Source: Tolypothrix bouteillei VB521301 (GTDB taxonomy: Bacteria; Cyanobacteriota; Cyanobacteriia; Cyanobacteriales; Nostocaceae). From it: DNA of 64,000 nucleotides. The position numbers and the translations under genes are program-made. The stretch spans positions 5,276,204 through 5,340,203 of the forward strand of contig NZ_JHEG04000001.1 of NCBI RefSeq assembly GCF_000760695.4, in the 5' to 3' direction. Each line of letters opens with the position of its first letter. The stretch's first letter is position 1. A model generated the notes under the pieces. That model was not told where the DNA came from. It ran no database searches and saw only the letters and a list, made by a program, of their open reading frames with translations. Positions 48,018 through 57,742 of the stretch are shown here, piece by piece.

Positions 48018-48800
48018 CTAACTGCTTTTACGTCGTTTGTAACCTATCCCCGCAAATGCTGCTAATGCGATCGCACCAAGTGTACCGGGTTCAGGTACGC
48101 TTGTTGTTTTTGGAGAATTCCCAACTTTAATTTGATAGGCGAGATTCGACTGACTGAGCATTCCACCTTCCCAGCTCATAGCCACTTTACCAGTCAGTTT
48201 AAACCCTGCAGATATTTTACTAAGTTGGATATAGTCTGTGTCACTACTAGTGGCTGTACCAAAAGAGGATAAATTACCAATTGCCTTACCTTGACTGTTT
48301 GCCGATTCATAAAACAGAAGGTCAGTCAGTTGAACCGCGTTATTTTTATTATTTTTACTGATTTTATCTTGCTGTGCAAAAGTGCGAAGGAATATATCGG
48401 TGACTGGACCGCTAAAACTATTTGTTTTTAAGGTTTTTTCGCCAACTTTATATGTTACTTCGCTTCCTGTATATTCCAGACTAAAGTCTACAAAGCTATT
48501 GTTCTGCCAAGTACGACCGTCTTTAACTACAGGGGTAAAACTGATTTTGGTATCTCTAAGAATATCAATTTCATGAATTCCCTCACTTGGGTTATTATCG
48601 CCAATTCGACCTTCAGCTACAAATAATTCCGTAAATTGACCTTGTTGTCTCAAGTTTTCAAAATCCGAATCTTTAAAACCAGTTTTGTTAACTAATTCAA
48701 AAGCACTGGCTGAATTGGGTGCTAACAATAAACCTAGTGTAGCTAATCCCAGTAAAATCAGAGATTTTTTGTCATTAATAGATTGGGGCAAGAAAAACAT
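48018..48800 (-). CDS. PEP-CTERM secreted protein, tandem paralogue
   Basis: 260 residues. Signal peptide (MFFLPQSINDKKSLILLGLATLGLLLAPNSASA), beta-rich exported domain and C-terminal tag SVPEPGTLGAIALAAFAGIGYKRRK. It shares its ordered motifs with the downstream paralogue at 47064-47783, and the pair probably arose by tandem duplication. It has its own terminator, so the two are transcribed separately. An envelope or matrix protein of unknown role. Confidence 0.9.
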   Translation of the reverse strand: MFFLPQSINDKKSLILLGLATLGLLLAPNSASAFELVNKTGFKDSDFENLRQQGQFTELFVAEGRIGDNNPSEGIHEIDILRDTKISFTPVVKDGRTWQNNSFVDFSLEYTGSEVTYKVGEKTLKTNSFSGPVTDIFLRTFAQQDKISKNNKNNAVQLTDLLFYESANSQGKAIGNLSSFGTATSSDTDYIQLSKISAGFKLTGKVAMSWEGGMLSQSNLAYQIKVGNSPKTTSVPEPGTLGAIALAAFAGIGYKRRKSS

Positions 48801-49445
48801 AGTATTTTCCTAAATCAGTCTCATTTTTAAACTTTTTTCGGTGTTTGCAAGTAAATTAAATCCACCGAAAACATTGTTTCAATAAGTAGATTGCACCCTT
48901 TTTTAATACCAGATACTAACTTCAGAATCTATATGCTGAAGTTGCAAACAACCAGTTACTGCTTGGTCGCTCTTTTCTTTTGTGTTATTGAAAAATGATT
49001 AAAACTCAGCTAAAGTGAGATTTGTTCAACTTTCTACTTACCAGACTAAAGCATCATTTCTTGAAACGTCTATACAAAAAAATTCTTTTTTACCAAAAAT
49101 TTAATCAAGGGAATATTTTAAAGTTTGTTCGGTAAAAATTACGATATTTGGAACAATTAAACCTTTGAGAGTTAATGATAAAATTACTAGCTAGTTTTAT
49201 GTGCAATCAGCTCTTTAACAGTAAAAATACGTAAGCTTGATGAAGACAAAATCGACCTTACTCCAAACCCCGCTCCTGAGATAGGGTTAATAGCTTTTTG
49301 ACCATTAGCCATTAGCCATTAGCCATTAGCTATTAGCAAACCAATTTCTTTACAAAATTGGGATGCTCCCGTGTGAAGTATGTTGAACGTCACGTTTTGT
49401 TAAGTATTACTCCTCCAAAGTGAGGACTGTACGATGATTTGCACT
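48801..49445. other. Gene-free spacer with heptamer array and solo element end
   Basis: Upstream region of the PEP-CTERM gene. It contains a TTAGCCA heptamer array (49301-49338) and, 20 bp further, a single element end TTGGGATGCTCC (49358-49369) without a partner. No convincing coding frame. Confidence 0.6.
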
Positions 49446-49503
49446 CAAAAGTCTCTAGTCGAGAGGAACTGATTTGTTCATAACTCTCGACTAGAGACTT
49501 TTG
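49446..49503. repeat. 20-bp perfect inverted repeat
   Basis: CAAAAGTCTCTAGTCGAGAG and its exact reverse complement are separated by 18 bases. The structure lies about 55 bp beyond the stop of the minus-strand glycosyltransferase gene. It could be a transcription terminator, but the stem is longer and the loop larger than usual; a dispersed repeat is the alternative. Confidence 0.65.
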
Positions 49504-49559
49504 GTTCTTTTATGCTGGCAATTAGCGATACGCCTTTAGGCGTTAAGCGAAACTTATCG

Positions 49560-50900
49560 CTAACTCACTAAAATTGCTTCTTGTGGTGATTTTTCAGAAG
49601 TTCCTTTCAGAGTGTTTTCAAGATGTGCTTGCAGAATTTGAGTGTAAAGCTGACTCAGTTGAGATGCAACTCCATCCCAACTAAATTTGGTTTCTACTCG
49701 CTGTCTACCTCCTTGACCCCATTTATCTCGCAACTGTGGATTTCCAAGGATTTTATCAATCGCTGCAGAGAAGGCTCCTGCATCTTGTGGTGTTGCTAAT
49801 AAACCAGTTTGTTCTGGTACAACGGTAAATTGCAGTCCCCCAACATCACTAGCAACTACTGGTGTACCACTAGCCATGGCTTCAATCGCTACCAGTCCAA
49901 AAGGTTCATAATGACTGGGTACAACGCACACATCAGCAGCCGCGTAATAGTATGGCAGAATTTCTTGACTGAGGCGACCTGGGAAGGTGGTGAAATCACT
50001 CATACCTAACTCAGCAACAATGCTCTCAATGCGATCGCGTTCTATTCCATCACTATGACCGGGACGGCTTCCTCCACCTACAATCAGTTGAAGCTTGTCG
50101 GATGAGCGAAACTGAGATTGACCCACCGCACGCACCAAAGTTTCTATCCCTTTGCGCGGATCGAAACGACCTACATACAGCACTAGTTTGGCTTCAGGGT
50201 CAATACCCAATACAGCTCTTGCTACTTGTCGGTCAACACAACCAAACCTCCCAATGTCAGTACCGCAGGGAATAATATCAACACTCCCTTTTGTAGAAAC
50301 AAGAGTTCGCATATGTTCTTTCTCTTGCGGGCTCGTCGCTACAATGCGTTCTGCTGTCTCCAAAACTTGTTTCTCCACTGCTAACCGAGTACTGGCTATC
50401 AGAGGAATCGTTTCTATTGTGTTGTACTTAACCACTCCTAAAGAGTGGTAGGTATGAACCTGTTTGCTCCCTTGGAGCTCCTTCAACTGCATCCCGACCC
50501 AACTGGAGAGCCAATAATTTGTATGAACCAGAGGATACACGTAATTGTTGTCTTGTTGGAATTTTAGGAAGTTATCCACAAATTCTGGCAAGTATCCAAA
50601 CAGATTATCTCGTGGCACAAATTCAACAGCTCCAGCCTCTAGTCGAATTGTTCGACAATTGGGGCTGTGTTGAACTATTGTGTCTTGCTCTGTACTAATT
50701 TTGCGGGTAAACATATCAACTTGCCACCCCAATCTAGCCAGTGCTTCTCCCACTTGGCATACGTAAACGTTCTGTCCTCCAGCCTCTTCTTTCCCAATTT
50801 CAATCGCCGGATCACCGTGGACTGAAATTAAGGCGATGCGTTGCTCAGTTCTAGAGTTCATAGTTTGTTGGTGTTTTTTCTTACGAAAGGTTTCTGGCAT
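49560..50900 (-). CDS. GT4 glycosyltransferase, sucrose-phosphate-synthase-like
   Basis: 446 residues. GT-B fold with the N-terminal sugar-acceptor motif GDPAIEIGKEEAGGQNVYVCQVGEALARLG and the C-terminal GT4 nucleotide-sugar motif EPFGLVAIEAMASGTPVVASDVGG. The EAGGQNVYV signature is shared by sucrose phosphate synthases, sucrose synthases and related retaining transferases. There is no phosphatase domain, so a separate sucrose phosphatase would be needed. Sucrose is an osmolyte and heterocyst fuel in filamentous cyanobacteria, but the exact reaction is inferred. ATG 50900 has AGGAG about 12 bases upstream; a second ATG 13 codons later is possible. Confidence 0.82.
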   Translation of the reverse strand: MPETFRKKKHQQTMNSRTEQRIALISVHGDPAIEIGKEEAGGQNVYVCQVGEALARLGWQVDMFTRKISTEQDTIVQHSPNCRTIRLEAGAVEFVPRDNLFGYLPEFVDNFLKFQQDNNYVYPLVHTNYWLSSWVGMQLKELQGSKQVHTYHSLGVVKYNTIETIPLIASTRLAVEKQVLETAERIVATSPQEKEHMRTLVSTKGSVDIIPCGTDIGRFGCVDRQVARAVLGIDPEAKLVLYVGRFDPRKGIETLVRAVGQSQFRSSDKLQLIVGGGSRPGHSDGIERDRIESIVAELGMSDFTTFPGRLSQEILPYYYAAADVCVVPSHYEPFGLVAIEAMASGTPVVASDVGGLQFTVVPEQTGLLATPQDAGAFSAAIDKILGNPQLRDKWGQGGRQRVETKFSWDGVASQLSQLYTQILQAHLENTLKGTSEKSPQEAILVS

Positions 50901-52291
50901 ATCTGAGTTCGCTCCTAGCCTTCAACCTCGTTTATAGAATTTTTATTATTCTTCATTTTATTTTAAGATGCAATACATTTTTATACATCTACTCACAGAA
51001 GTAGAATTTTTTTTTTACGTATTTCCATTTAAATTCTTTATACTTCAACCGCTATATTTTTAGCTAATACAGTCAATAAGTAATTCAAATAGATGTAATT
51101 GAAATTACATCTATTAATTTCCTTCTAAACTTTATGCCATGAGTACAGAGCTTTTTCTTAAGCAAAAATTACCAAAAAATAGTATTTTAAAGCACCTAAT
51201 ATGACAATAGATTTACCGCATTTTTTAGAGAAAATGTCAATATATCTTTATGAGAGAATTGTTGTGTCTTACTTTAGAATTTTTCCAAACAACTGTTAAG
51301 CGATCGCAATTTGTCTAAATTGATACTGTTTCTTAAGTCGCAAAAAAATGATTTTCTTTTCAAGAAAAGTATAATGTTACACTTTATTTTTTGCACGAAT
51401 AGTTTACCTTAACATTTGCTAAGGTCATTGTTAGATGACATTTAAGCAAGAAGTGGCAAAAGTATAAATTATTTTTCTGAAAAGTGAATCAATAGAAATA
51501 AGCCTGTGGAATTGCAATGAGTTTCTTCCCTCACTCTTAAGATCTTCCAATGAGGGTAGAGTGTATACACAAGCCCGCGATTTTCCCTATAGTGAATTTA
51601 ATGTGAGTTCCACCGACTTTCCCTCTCCTACCTTATGCGTACAGTAGCTTCAAAAGGAGGAGCTAAGCAAAAGTCCTAACAGTGATGAAGCGAATCGGAA
51701 CCTTACGAGCATGGAAGAACTCACAACAAGTTTTACCAACCTTTTTGGAAGAATATCTTAAAATATCAGTCTTTTACCACTTTCAGACGTAATATGTCTT
51801 GTAAATCCGGCGATAGAGCTTGCAGCACGAATGCCTTTTTCCACCTTGACTCACTAGCAGTCAGAACAAAAAATAAACGGATGACCCAAATTAAGTTGAG
51901 TTAGTGCGATCTGCGCCTCGCAGCAGTGCTTCGCTACCGCGACTGTTGAAAGAATACTGTCAACCCTCTACTGCTTTATAGCCAGCAGCACACCCTTGAG
52001 TATAAACTCTACCCATAGAGCAAGCACAATAGCCCTGCATTGAAAACTTGCAAAACAAGCTGCGTCTGAGTAGCTACTTGGATTGGACGCTAGGTTCAGA
52101 ACGCAAGCCTATTCGCAATAGACAAAGTACAGCCAGCGATCGCTGTTTTTTCAACAATTACGCTAGCGAAGCGCTACTGCGAAGCGCAGATCGCACGTGA
52201 GTTGGGTAAAAGATTCCCAAAGCTAAACAGCTAAGGGACTTCATACAAATTAAAAACCAAAATCTGATTTTTAATTTGCCTGTAGGGAGAA
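50901..52291. other. Long gene-free region with inverted-repeat arms
   Basis: About 1.4 kb without a convincing gene, upstream of the glycosyltransferase and downstream of the RRM gene, both minus strand. 50940-51480 is AT-rich. Between 51904 and 52196 two 33-bp arms (GTGCGATCTGCGC... and ...GCGCAGATCGCAC) pair at 30 of 33 positions around a 227-bp interior. A plus-strand frame of 35 codons from ATG 51685 (MKRIGTLRAWKNSQQ...) looks protein-like but has its only AGGAGGAG 23 bases upstream. A long leader or a non-coding RNA is possible; I cannot assign one. Confidence 0.6.
51904..52196. repeat. 33-bp inverted arms around a 227-bp interior
   Basis: Left arm 51904-51936 and right arm 52164-52196, 30 of 33 bases complementary; the similarity thins out beyond the arms (GAGTTA / GTGAGT). 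The interior has no coding frame. It may be a MITE-like element or a large RNA stem. Confidence 0.7.
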
Positions 52292-52807
52292 CTAACTGGT
52301 AGTTTGTGCAGCCAGCATTTGCTTGAGTTTCTCCAACTGATTAGCCCAGCGAGGATCTGGACGAATCGTGTCATCTGAGTTTCCAGATGTAGTAGGAATA
52401 TTCTCTTTAGAGCCACCGCCACGACGGGATTTCTTGGAGCTTTTTTCTCTACGGTTACCACCTTCTTTTTGTATGGGAGCTGCATGGCTGCTTCCACCTT
52501 GACTTGGTGCTTTAGTCGCAGTTGGTTGATCCTCGCCACCTTCTTCTCCACCTTTAGTACGAGGTAGAGCTTTTTCGAGTTTGATAGCAGATTCTTTGAA
52601 CAAGAAACCATTGTATTTTTCAATAATTTGGTCTGCTTGCTCGTCATTATTTACCGTCAGAAAACCAAAACCGCGACACTTACCAGTTTTGCGATCTTTG
52701 ATCAGCTTAGTTGTGACAGCATCACCTTCCGCTGCAAATACTGCTTGTAATTCTTGACGATCTATTTCTTCTTTTGGCAAATTGCCTATGTATAGGCGAA
52801 CGGACAT
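52292..52807 (-). CDS. RRM-domain RNA-binding protein
   Basis: About 171 residues. One RNA recognition motif at the N-terminus (RNP2 LYIGNL at 5-10, RNP1 KCRGFGFL near 43-50), then a Gly/Glu/Lys/Ser-rich basic linker and a short C-terminal helix (WANQLEKLKQMLAAQ). Cyanobacterial single-RRM proteins (Rbp family) are often cold-induced and have glycine-rich tails; the folded C-terminal helix here is a difference. ATG 52807 follows GGAGG by eight bases and begins MSVRLYIGN, the family N-terminus; an ATG eight codons upstream is less likely. Confidence 0.9.
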   Translation of the reverse strand: MSVRLYIGNLPKEEIDRQELQAVFAAEGDAVTTKLIKDRKTGKCRGFGFLTVNNDEQADQIIEKYNGFLFKESAIKLEKALPRTKGGEEGGEDQPTATKAPSQGGSSHAAPIQKEGGNRREKSSKKSRRGGGSKENIPTTSGNSDDTIRPDPRWANQLEKLKQMLAAQTTS

Positions 52808-53455
52808 GAAACATACCTCCAGATTTAACATTTGAATGAACGCGACCAGGCAAAAAACAGGGGCTGGTGTGCGAATGGTGAAGTAATACTATCCACTAAC
52901 ATTGCCACAAACCAACCTTTTTACTCCAAACTATTAAGCAATACAATACAGTTTTTCACCAAGATCAAGCTTCTTTAATACGAGAGCGCACACAACGCCA
53001 ATAACACCTTTCGTCTAAAAATTTTGAATTTTACAGAGTATAGCTGCCACTGGACTTCTTCGTTAACTTTTTATTCCGAAGAATGCAACACCATCCCCTA
53101 CATTATCACGGTATTCTACACGTAGCTAGTTCAAAATAGACATTTCCAGCGATTGCATAATCGCATAGTAACATAAATTACACTTTGTTTTCTACTATTT
53201 TGTGTTTTTGAAACAAAAACCAGCCATTGGCTGGCTGATTTTGTGCTGTGTTGGGAAAAAAAGGGAATAGATTGGCGCTTTACAGCCACACAGGTAACCA
53301 AGCAGGGACGCTAAGTTTGCCAATTGCAACTGTTATTGTAAATAAATGTAACATTTCTCCAGTTATTTTGCAACTTTTCTTTACACTTTTCGACGATAGA
53401 CTAGCATCGGTCATTGATGAGCCCTGCGCTATGGGCGACTGGGGAAAACTGAATA
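52808..53455. other. Gene-free spacer between RRM and M48-like genes
   Basis: Holds the RRM gene's upstream region and, near 53215, a terminator. Otherwise AT-rich; frames present on both strands have no family character and lack ribosome-binding sites. Confidence 0.55.
53213..53236 (-). terminator. Rho-independent terminator
   Basis: Palindrome CCAGCCATTGGCTGG (53220-53234) is followed on the minus strand by TTTTTGTTT. It lies about 220 bp beyond the stop of the M48-like gene, which it could terminate. Confidence 0.65.
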
Positions 53456-55591
53456 TTAACCCTTGAAGAGCACGTAAACTCCCCAAACGTTCAAAGCAAT
53501 AGCTAGGATTATAGAGCCAATTGGGTGATAGCTATTGACAGTTTTGCCACTTTGAGTTCTCAAAGTATGAATATCTATCCAAGGTAATGCTCCCTTTCTC
53601 AGCCAACCTGTGACGGTAATCTGACGACCTATTAGATCTTGGGTATGAAGTTCTTCCCCGACTTGGGGAAGGTGATGTAATTTTACGAGACTTGTGCTCG
53701 TTTGCAGTATTAAATCTTGCCCCAAAAAGTTACTATTACCCCGACGCCCTAAAAGCTTACCAACAAGATGTACGGGAGTACTATCAACAGGAAGACTTGC
53801 GGGGTTAGCAAGCAAAACCGGGAGTCGATCGCCAGTTTGTGCGTTGACAGATGCGATATCGGGAAAAAAACTATTTATCCGCACTATGATGCCAATCCCA
53901 ATACAAATTAGCAAACAACCTGTCACATAAGAAGTATTGTCATATATCCACTTTAAATTTAAAAACTTGAGAGCAAAAGCCATTTGCCAGACTATCCAAA
54001 TCAAAAGAGCAAAGACAATACCTACTGGAATCCCCAAAAAAGGCGCAATTTGAAAAAGAAAGGATTGGCGCTTGACCCTTAAAGGCTTTTGGTTTTCCAT
54101 ATTTAATTCTGTTTCCAAACGCCACAGACGAGCAATTGATATCAAATGTTGTAAGCGATCGCCTATCAAAGGATGAGTTTTGTTAAAAATAAACCACCAC
54201 CGATAGGGGTTAAGAGTATCCCACATTAACATCGATTCAAAAGTTGTGTGAGGAGCAATACTCCCCAAACAAATACTTTGTTGATAGCCAACTGGTGCTA
54301 TTATGTTCAAGCTTTCTAATTGCCAACAAGTCTGTTCTTTTTTTTGAATATCGCTAGCAATTCCCAGAGCAATTTTAAGTAATCCACGGACAAGACCATT
54401 AGGGTTACCAGTGATTTCAGCAGCAAGGCGATCGCTATAGTAATGACGAAGTTGAGATAACCATAAAGAAGTTCCAGTTAACAAACACCAAATTCCATAG
54501 GCGAAGCTTGCTACATAAGCCAAAGCGATCTGCAAAAGTTTAATTTCCCTCTTATCTCCCCAAATCACAATTTGTCCGTAGAGAAGGTAGAAAGGAATTG
54601 TCACTAGTAATACCAAAGACATGACAACAAAGTCCCAATACGCAATATGTCCGAGGGTGCGTGCGTAGACAGCAGCAATTTCATCCTCAGCTAATTGCTC
54701 TAAAAACCCCTGACTGACGACAATTCGAGCAGTCCTCGGTAAATTTCCATACGTTATTACTATGGGAGCAGATAGAGGTAAAATCCCCAGTTTTGGAAAC
54801 AACCAACCGTGCTGTTGACAGTACCGTTGCAGTACCCGAACAGCTTCCGGGCTGTATTTATTTAATGCATCCTTGTTAAATTCTCGCTGGTCATAAAAGT
54901 TTGTTAAAAGCCTATCAAGCAACCAAGGTGATAAACCAATTAAAACAAATAGGGTTAAGAGTAACAAAAATGTCGGATCTGCGTATAAAAGTTGTATTGG
55001 TTCAAGATACGGTAAATTCATTAACGCATTGTTGATAAATTGCATCGCAAATATCAACAATTGCCGCACTATCCAAAACAGAGCAATAAATGTTCCAGCT
55101 TGTAGAAACCAAAAGGGAATTAAATTCAGCTTGTGCAAAGGTCGCCAAGACTTCGCTCTTGGTGACTGTTTCCAGTAGATCGTAAGTGGTTTTGTTGGTT
55201 CCCTAGTCGCTACAGGAGGAGGGACTGCGGGAGAGGAGGAGAGGGGGAGAGAAGGGGAGGGGGAGAGAGGGAGAGGGGGAGAAAATTCTACCTTGTCTAC
55301 ATTGTCCCCTTGTCCTTTACTGGATTTTGTCAGCTGTTTTAGAGTACGTTGCGCCCACTCTCGTACTTGAGGATTGTGACTTTGAGTGAGAGTTTCACAA
55401 AGAGTTCGTGCTTCTGGGGTATTTCCACTGCGCGTGTGTGCTACAACCAATCCTACCTGCGCTTGTAAGCCAGCATTGCTGTTACCTTCCCTCGCTGCGA
55501 CTGCTTTCAATGTCGCGATCGCACTCTGATAATTTCCTTGCTTAAGGATGTTTAAACCAGCCTCCAAAGAAGGTTCAGATTGTGAAGGCAT
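53456..55591 (-). CDS. M48-like membrane protein with degenerate zinc motif
   Basis: 711 residues. N-terminal TPR-like helices (about 5-90), a low-complexity Pro/Ser/Leu stretch (about 105-130), then hydrophobic helices near 165-190 and 200-225 and an M48-like domain with further membrane segments (about 340-400, 520-585). M48 peptidases need HEXXH; here the position reads YARTLGHIAYWD, so the first His and the Glu are replaced by Arg and Thr, and the downstream third-ligand site reads YYSDRLAAE. Proteolysis is therefore doubtful. A C-terminal region (about 590-700) follows. The low-complexity stretch is encoded by the same repeat found at 9061-9165. Confidence 0.82.
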   Translation of the reverse strand: MPSQSEPSLEAGLNILKQGNYQSAIATLKAVAAREGNSNAGLQAQVGLVVAHTRSGNTPEARTLCETLTQSHNPQVREWAQRTLKQLTKSSKGQGDNVDKVEFSPPLPLSPSPSLPLSSSPAVPPPVATREPTKPLTIYWKQSPRAKSWRPLHKLNLIPFWFLQAGTFIALFWIVRQLLIFAMQFINNALMNLPYLEPIQLLYADPTFLLLLTLFVLIGLSPWLLDRLLTNFYDQREFNKDALNKYSPEAVRVLQRYCQQHGWLFPKLGILPLSAPIVITYGNLPRTARIVVSQGFLEQLAEDEIAAVYARTLGHIAYWDFVVMSLVLLVTIPFYLLYGQIVIWGDKREIKLLQIALAYVASFAYGIWCLLTGTSLWLSQLRHYYSDRLAAEITGNPNGLVRGLLKIALGIASDIQKKEQTCWQLESLNIIAPVGYQQSICLGSIAPHTTFESMLMWDTLNPYRWWFIFNKTHPLIGDRLQHLISIARLWRLETELNMENQKPLRVKRQSFLFQIAPFLGIPVGIVFALLIWIVWQMAFALKFLNLKWIYDNTSYVTGCLLICIGIGIIVRINSFFPDIASVNAQTGDRLPVLLANPASLPVDSTPVHLVGKLLGRRGNSNFLGQDLILQTSTSLVKLHHLPQVGEELHTQDLIGRQITVTGWLRKGALPWIDIHTLRTQSGKTVNSYHPIGSIILAIALNVWGVYVLFKG

Positions 55592-55670
55592 AAAATTTAC
55601 TCACTCTAGTCTTATCGTAAGATACCCAGATTAAGACTCTATTTTAACGCTGGTGAGAAAATTATTTTTT

Positions 55671-55868
55671 GCTAATGGCTAATTGCTAATTGCTAATAGT
55701 TGTTTTCATTATCCATCAGCCATCAGCCATCAACCATCAGCCATCAGCCATCAGCCATTAGCCATTAGCCATCAACCATCAGCCATTAGCCATCAACCAT
55801 CAGCCATCAGCCATCAGCCATTAGCCATTAGCCATCAGCCATCAGCCATCAGCCATTAGCCATTAGCC
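55671..55868. repeat. Long STRR heptamer array overlapping prfC
   Basis: Over twenty 7-bp units of CCATCAG, CCATTAG and CCATCAA, in blocks. It fills most of the spacer between prfC and the M48-like gene and runs into the prfC reading frame, giving its final residues and stop. Confidence 0.9.
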
Positions 55869-57484
55869 ACTTGCTGTGTAGAAAAGACTGGTGCGATCGC
55901 GCTCAGTTTTAAATTAGGATGGTCTTCTAGCAATTGATGGCAATTCCATTCATTACGAAACAGTAATACCGGGCGTCCAAAGCTATCTTTGACTGTTGTT
56001 GTGTTAAACAAGCGTCCTATCGTGTTTAGCGCTTCCCAACCACCCTCTACCCATCGCGCAACTGAGTAAGGTAGTAACTCCAACAAAGTTTCTACTCCAT
56101 ACTCGTTTTGCAAGCGGAATTGCACAACTTCAAATTGCAGTTGACCGACTGCGGCTAAAATTGGGTCGCGCTTAGCCTCGTCTACTGAGTACATGATTTG
56201 TACAGCCCCTTCTTCCCGCAACTCGGAAACACCTTTTTGAAATTGTTTAAATTTAGAAGGGTTTGGATTGCGGAGAGTCGCAAATAATTCTGGGGAGAAA
56301 TACGGAATACCTTCATATTCCAATTTTTGCCCGGTATAAATTGTATCTCCTATGGCAAACACGCCGGGATTGTTCAAGCCAATAACATCCCCTGCATAGG
56401 CAAAATCAATGGATTCTCTTTCTTGTGCAAATAATTTTTGCGGGCGGGACAAGCGGATAGTTTTGCCAGTACGTGCGTGATTAACGGTCATGTCTTTTTC
56501 AAATTTACCCGTACAAACACGGATGAAGGCAACGCGATCGCGATGTTTCGGGTCCATATTTGCTTGCAGTTTAAAAACAAATCCAGTAAATTCCGGATAA
56601 GTGGGCGGAATATCACCTGCTGTACTGTTATGCGAACCCGGTCTTAGGGCATACTCTAGGAAGGAATTGAGGAATAGTTGTACCCCAAAATTGGTCATGG
56701 CACTACCAAAGAAGACAGGTGTCATTTTTCCTTTGTGTACCAATTCCAAATCTAATTCCGGTCCTACCCCTTCTAACAGTTCTAAATCGTTTTTGAGTTG
56801 GTAATAGAGGTCTTGTTCTAAGAGTTCCTCAATTCTTGGATCGCCTAAATCAACTACGGTATCTATAGCTTCACGGCTACCGTGGGCGCTTCTCTCAAAT
56901 AAGTGAATTTGTTGTTGCTGGCGGTCAAAAACACCTTTGAAGCGATCGCCCATACCAATGGGCCAGTTCACAGCATAAGTCTGCAAGCCCAATTCTTGCT
57001 CGATTTCGTCCAATAGTTCCAATGCTTCTCTTCCAGGACGGTCAAGTTTGTTCACAAATGTGAAGATAGGGATACCTCGCATCTTGCACACTTCAAACAA
57101 CTTCCTCGTTTGTGGTTCCAAACCTTTCGCTGCGTCAATCAGCATGACTGCATTATCTGCTGCAGCTAGAGTGCGGTAAGTATCTTCACTAAAATCTTGG
57201 TGTCCGGGAGTATCTAATAAATTAATTTGGCAATTCCGGTATTCAAACTGTAAAACTGTAGAGGTGATGGAAATACCCCGTTGTTGTTCCATTGCCATCC
57301 AGTCTGATGTTGCTTTGCGCTGTGCTCGCCTTGCTTTGACTGCGCCTGCTTCGTGAATAGCACCCCCGTACAGCAAAAGTTTTTCGGTTAGTGTTGTTTT
57401 CCCGGCATCGGGGTGGGAGATAATTGCAAAGTTACGGCGACTTTCGACTGCTGTCTGCAGTTCGGGCATGAGTTCAGTTGACAT
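55856..57484 (-). CDS. prfC: Peptide chain release factor 3
   Basis: 542 residues, a translational GTPase that recycles RF1/RF2 after termination. G1 SHPDAGKTT (about 23-31), the switch region [11 protein letters not shown]3 DTPGHQDF, G4 NKLDR and the RF3 C-terminal domains ([23 protein letters not shown]) are intact. Length is close to the usual 530-545. The start follows the conserved [29 protein letters not shown] pattern. The final residues QVANG are encoded within the heptamer array, so the C-terminus may be repeat-extended. Single-gene unit. Confidence 0.96.
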   Translation of the reverse strand: MSTELMPELQTAVESRRNFAIISHPDAGKTTLTEKLLLYGGAIHEAGAVKARRAQRKATSDWMAMEQQRGISITSTVLQFEYRNCQINLLDTPGHQDFSEDTYRTLAAADNAVMLIDAAKGLEPQTRKLFEVCKMRGIPIFTFVNKLDRPGREALELLDEIEQELGLQTYAVNWPIGMGDRFKGVFDRQQQQIHLFERSAHGSREAIDTVVDLGDPRIEELLEQDLYYQLKNDLELLEGVGPELDLELVHKGKMTPVFFGSAMTNFGVQLFLNSFLEYALRPGSHNSTAGDIPPTYPEFTGFVFKLQANMDPKHRDRVAFIRVCTGKFEKDMTVNHARTGKTIRLSRPQKLFAQERESIDFAYAGDVIGLNNPGVFAIGDTIYTGQKLEYEGIPYFSPELFATLRNPNPSKFKQFQKGVSELREEGAVQIMYSVDEAKRDPILAAVGQLQFEVVQFRLQNEYGVETLLELLPYSVARWVEGGWEALNTIGRLFNTTTVKDSFGRPVLLFRNEWNCHQLLEDHPNLKLSAIAPVFSTQQVANG

Positions 57485-57742
57485 ATCTGTTCAATGCTTG
57501 TAATTTAACTTAACTTAACTTTTTCCAACTTTAGCGAGTGTTTTAATATTAAGACAACAATGCTTGTGATAGGGTCTTATATAAGTGTTGAGCAATGAGT
57601 TCTGGTTACTGGGTAGAATTTATACATAAAAACATCAAAACTCATTGCTTGTCCCTCAACGTTAATATCAAGTCTACTCACTATTTGTCACTAGAACTCA
57701 AACCTCAACACTTTATCATTTGTAGTTATATGGGAGTGACAA

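Noticed and set aside
50901..52291. tmRNA or RNase P RNA in the long gene-free region
   Set aside because: I found neither a tag-peptide reading frame nor the conserved RNase P motifs.
53248..53466. Plus-strand frame of 72 codons after the M48-like gene
   Set aside because: No ribosome-binding site or recognisable domain, and a minus-strand frame of similar quality covers the same bases.
55671..55868. CRISPR array
   Set aside because: The units are contiguous 7-bp repeats without spacers, typical of STRR sequences. No cas gene is in the window, and no spaced direct repeats were seen elsewhere.
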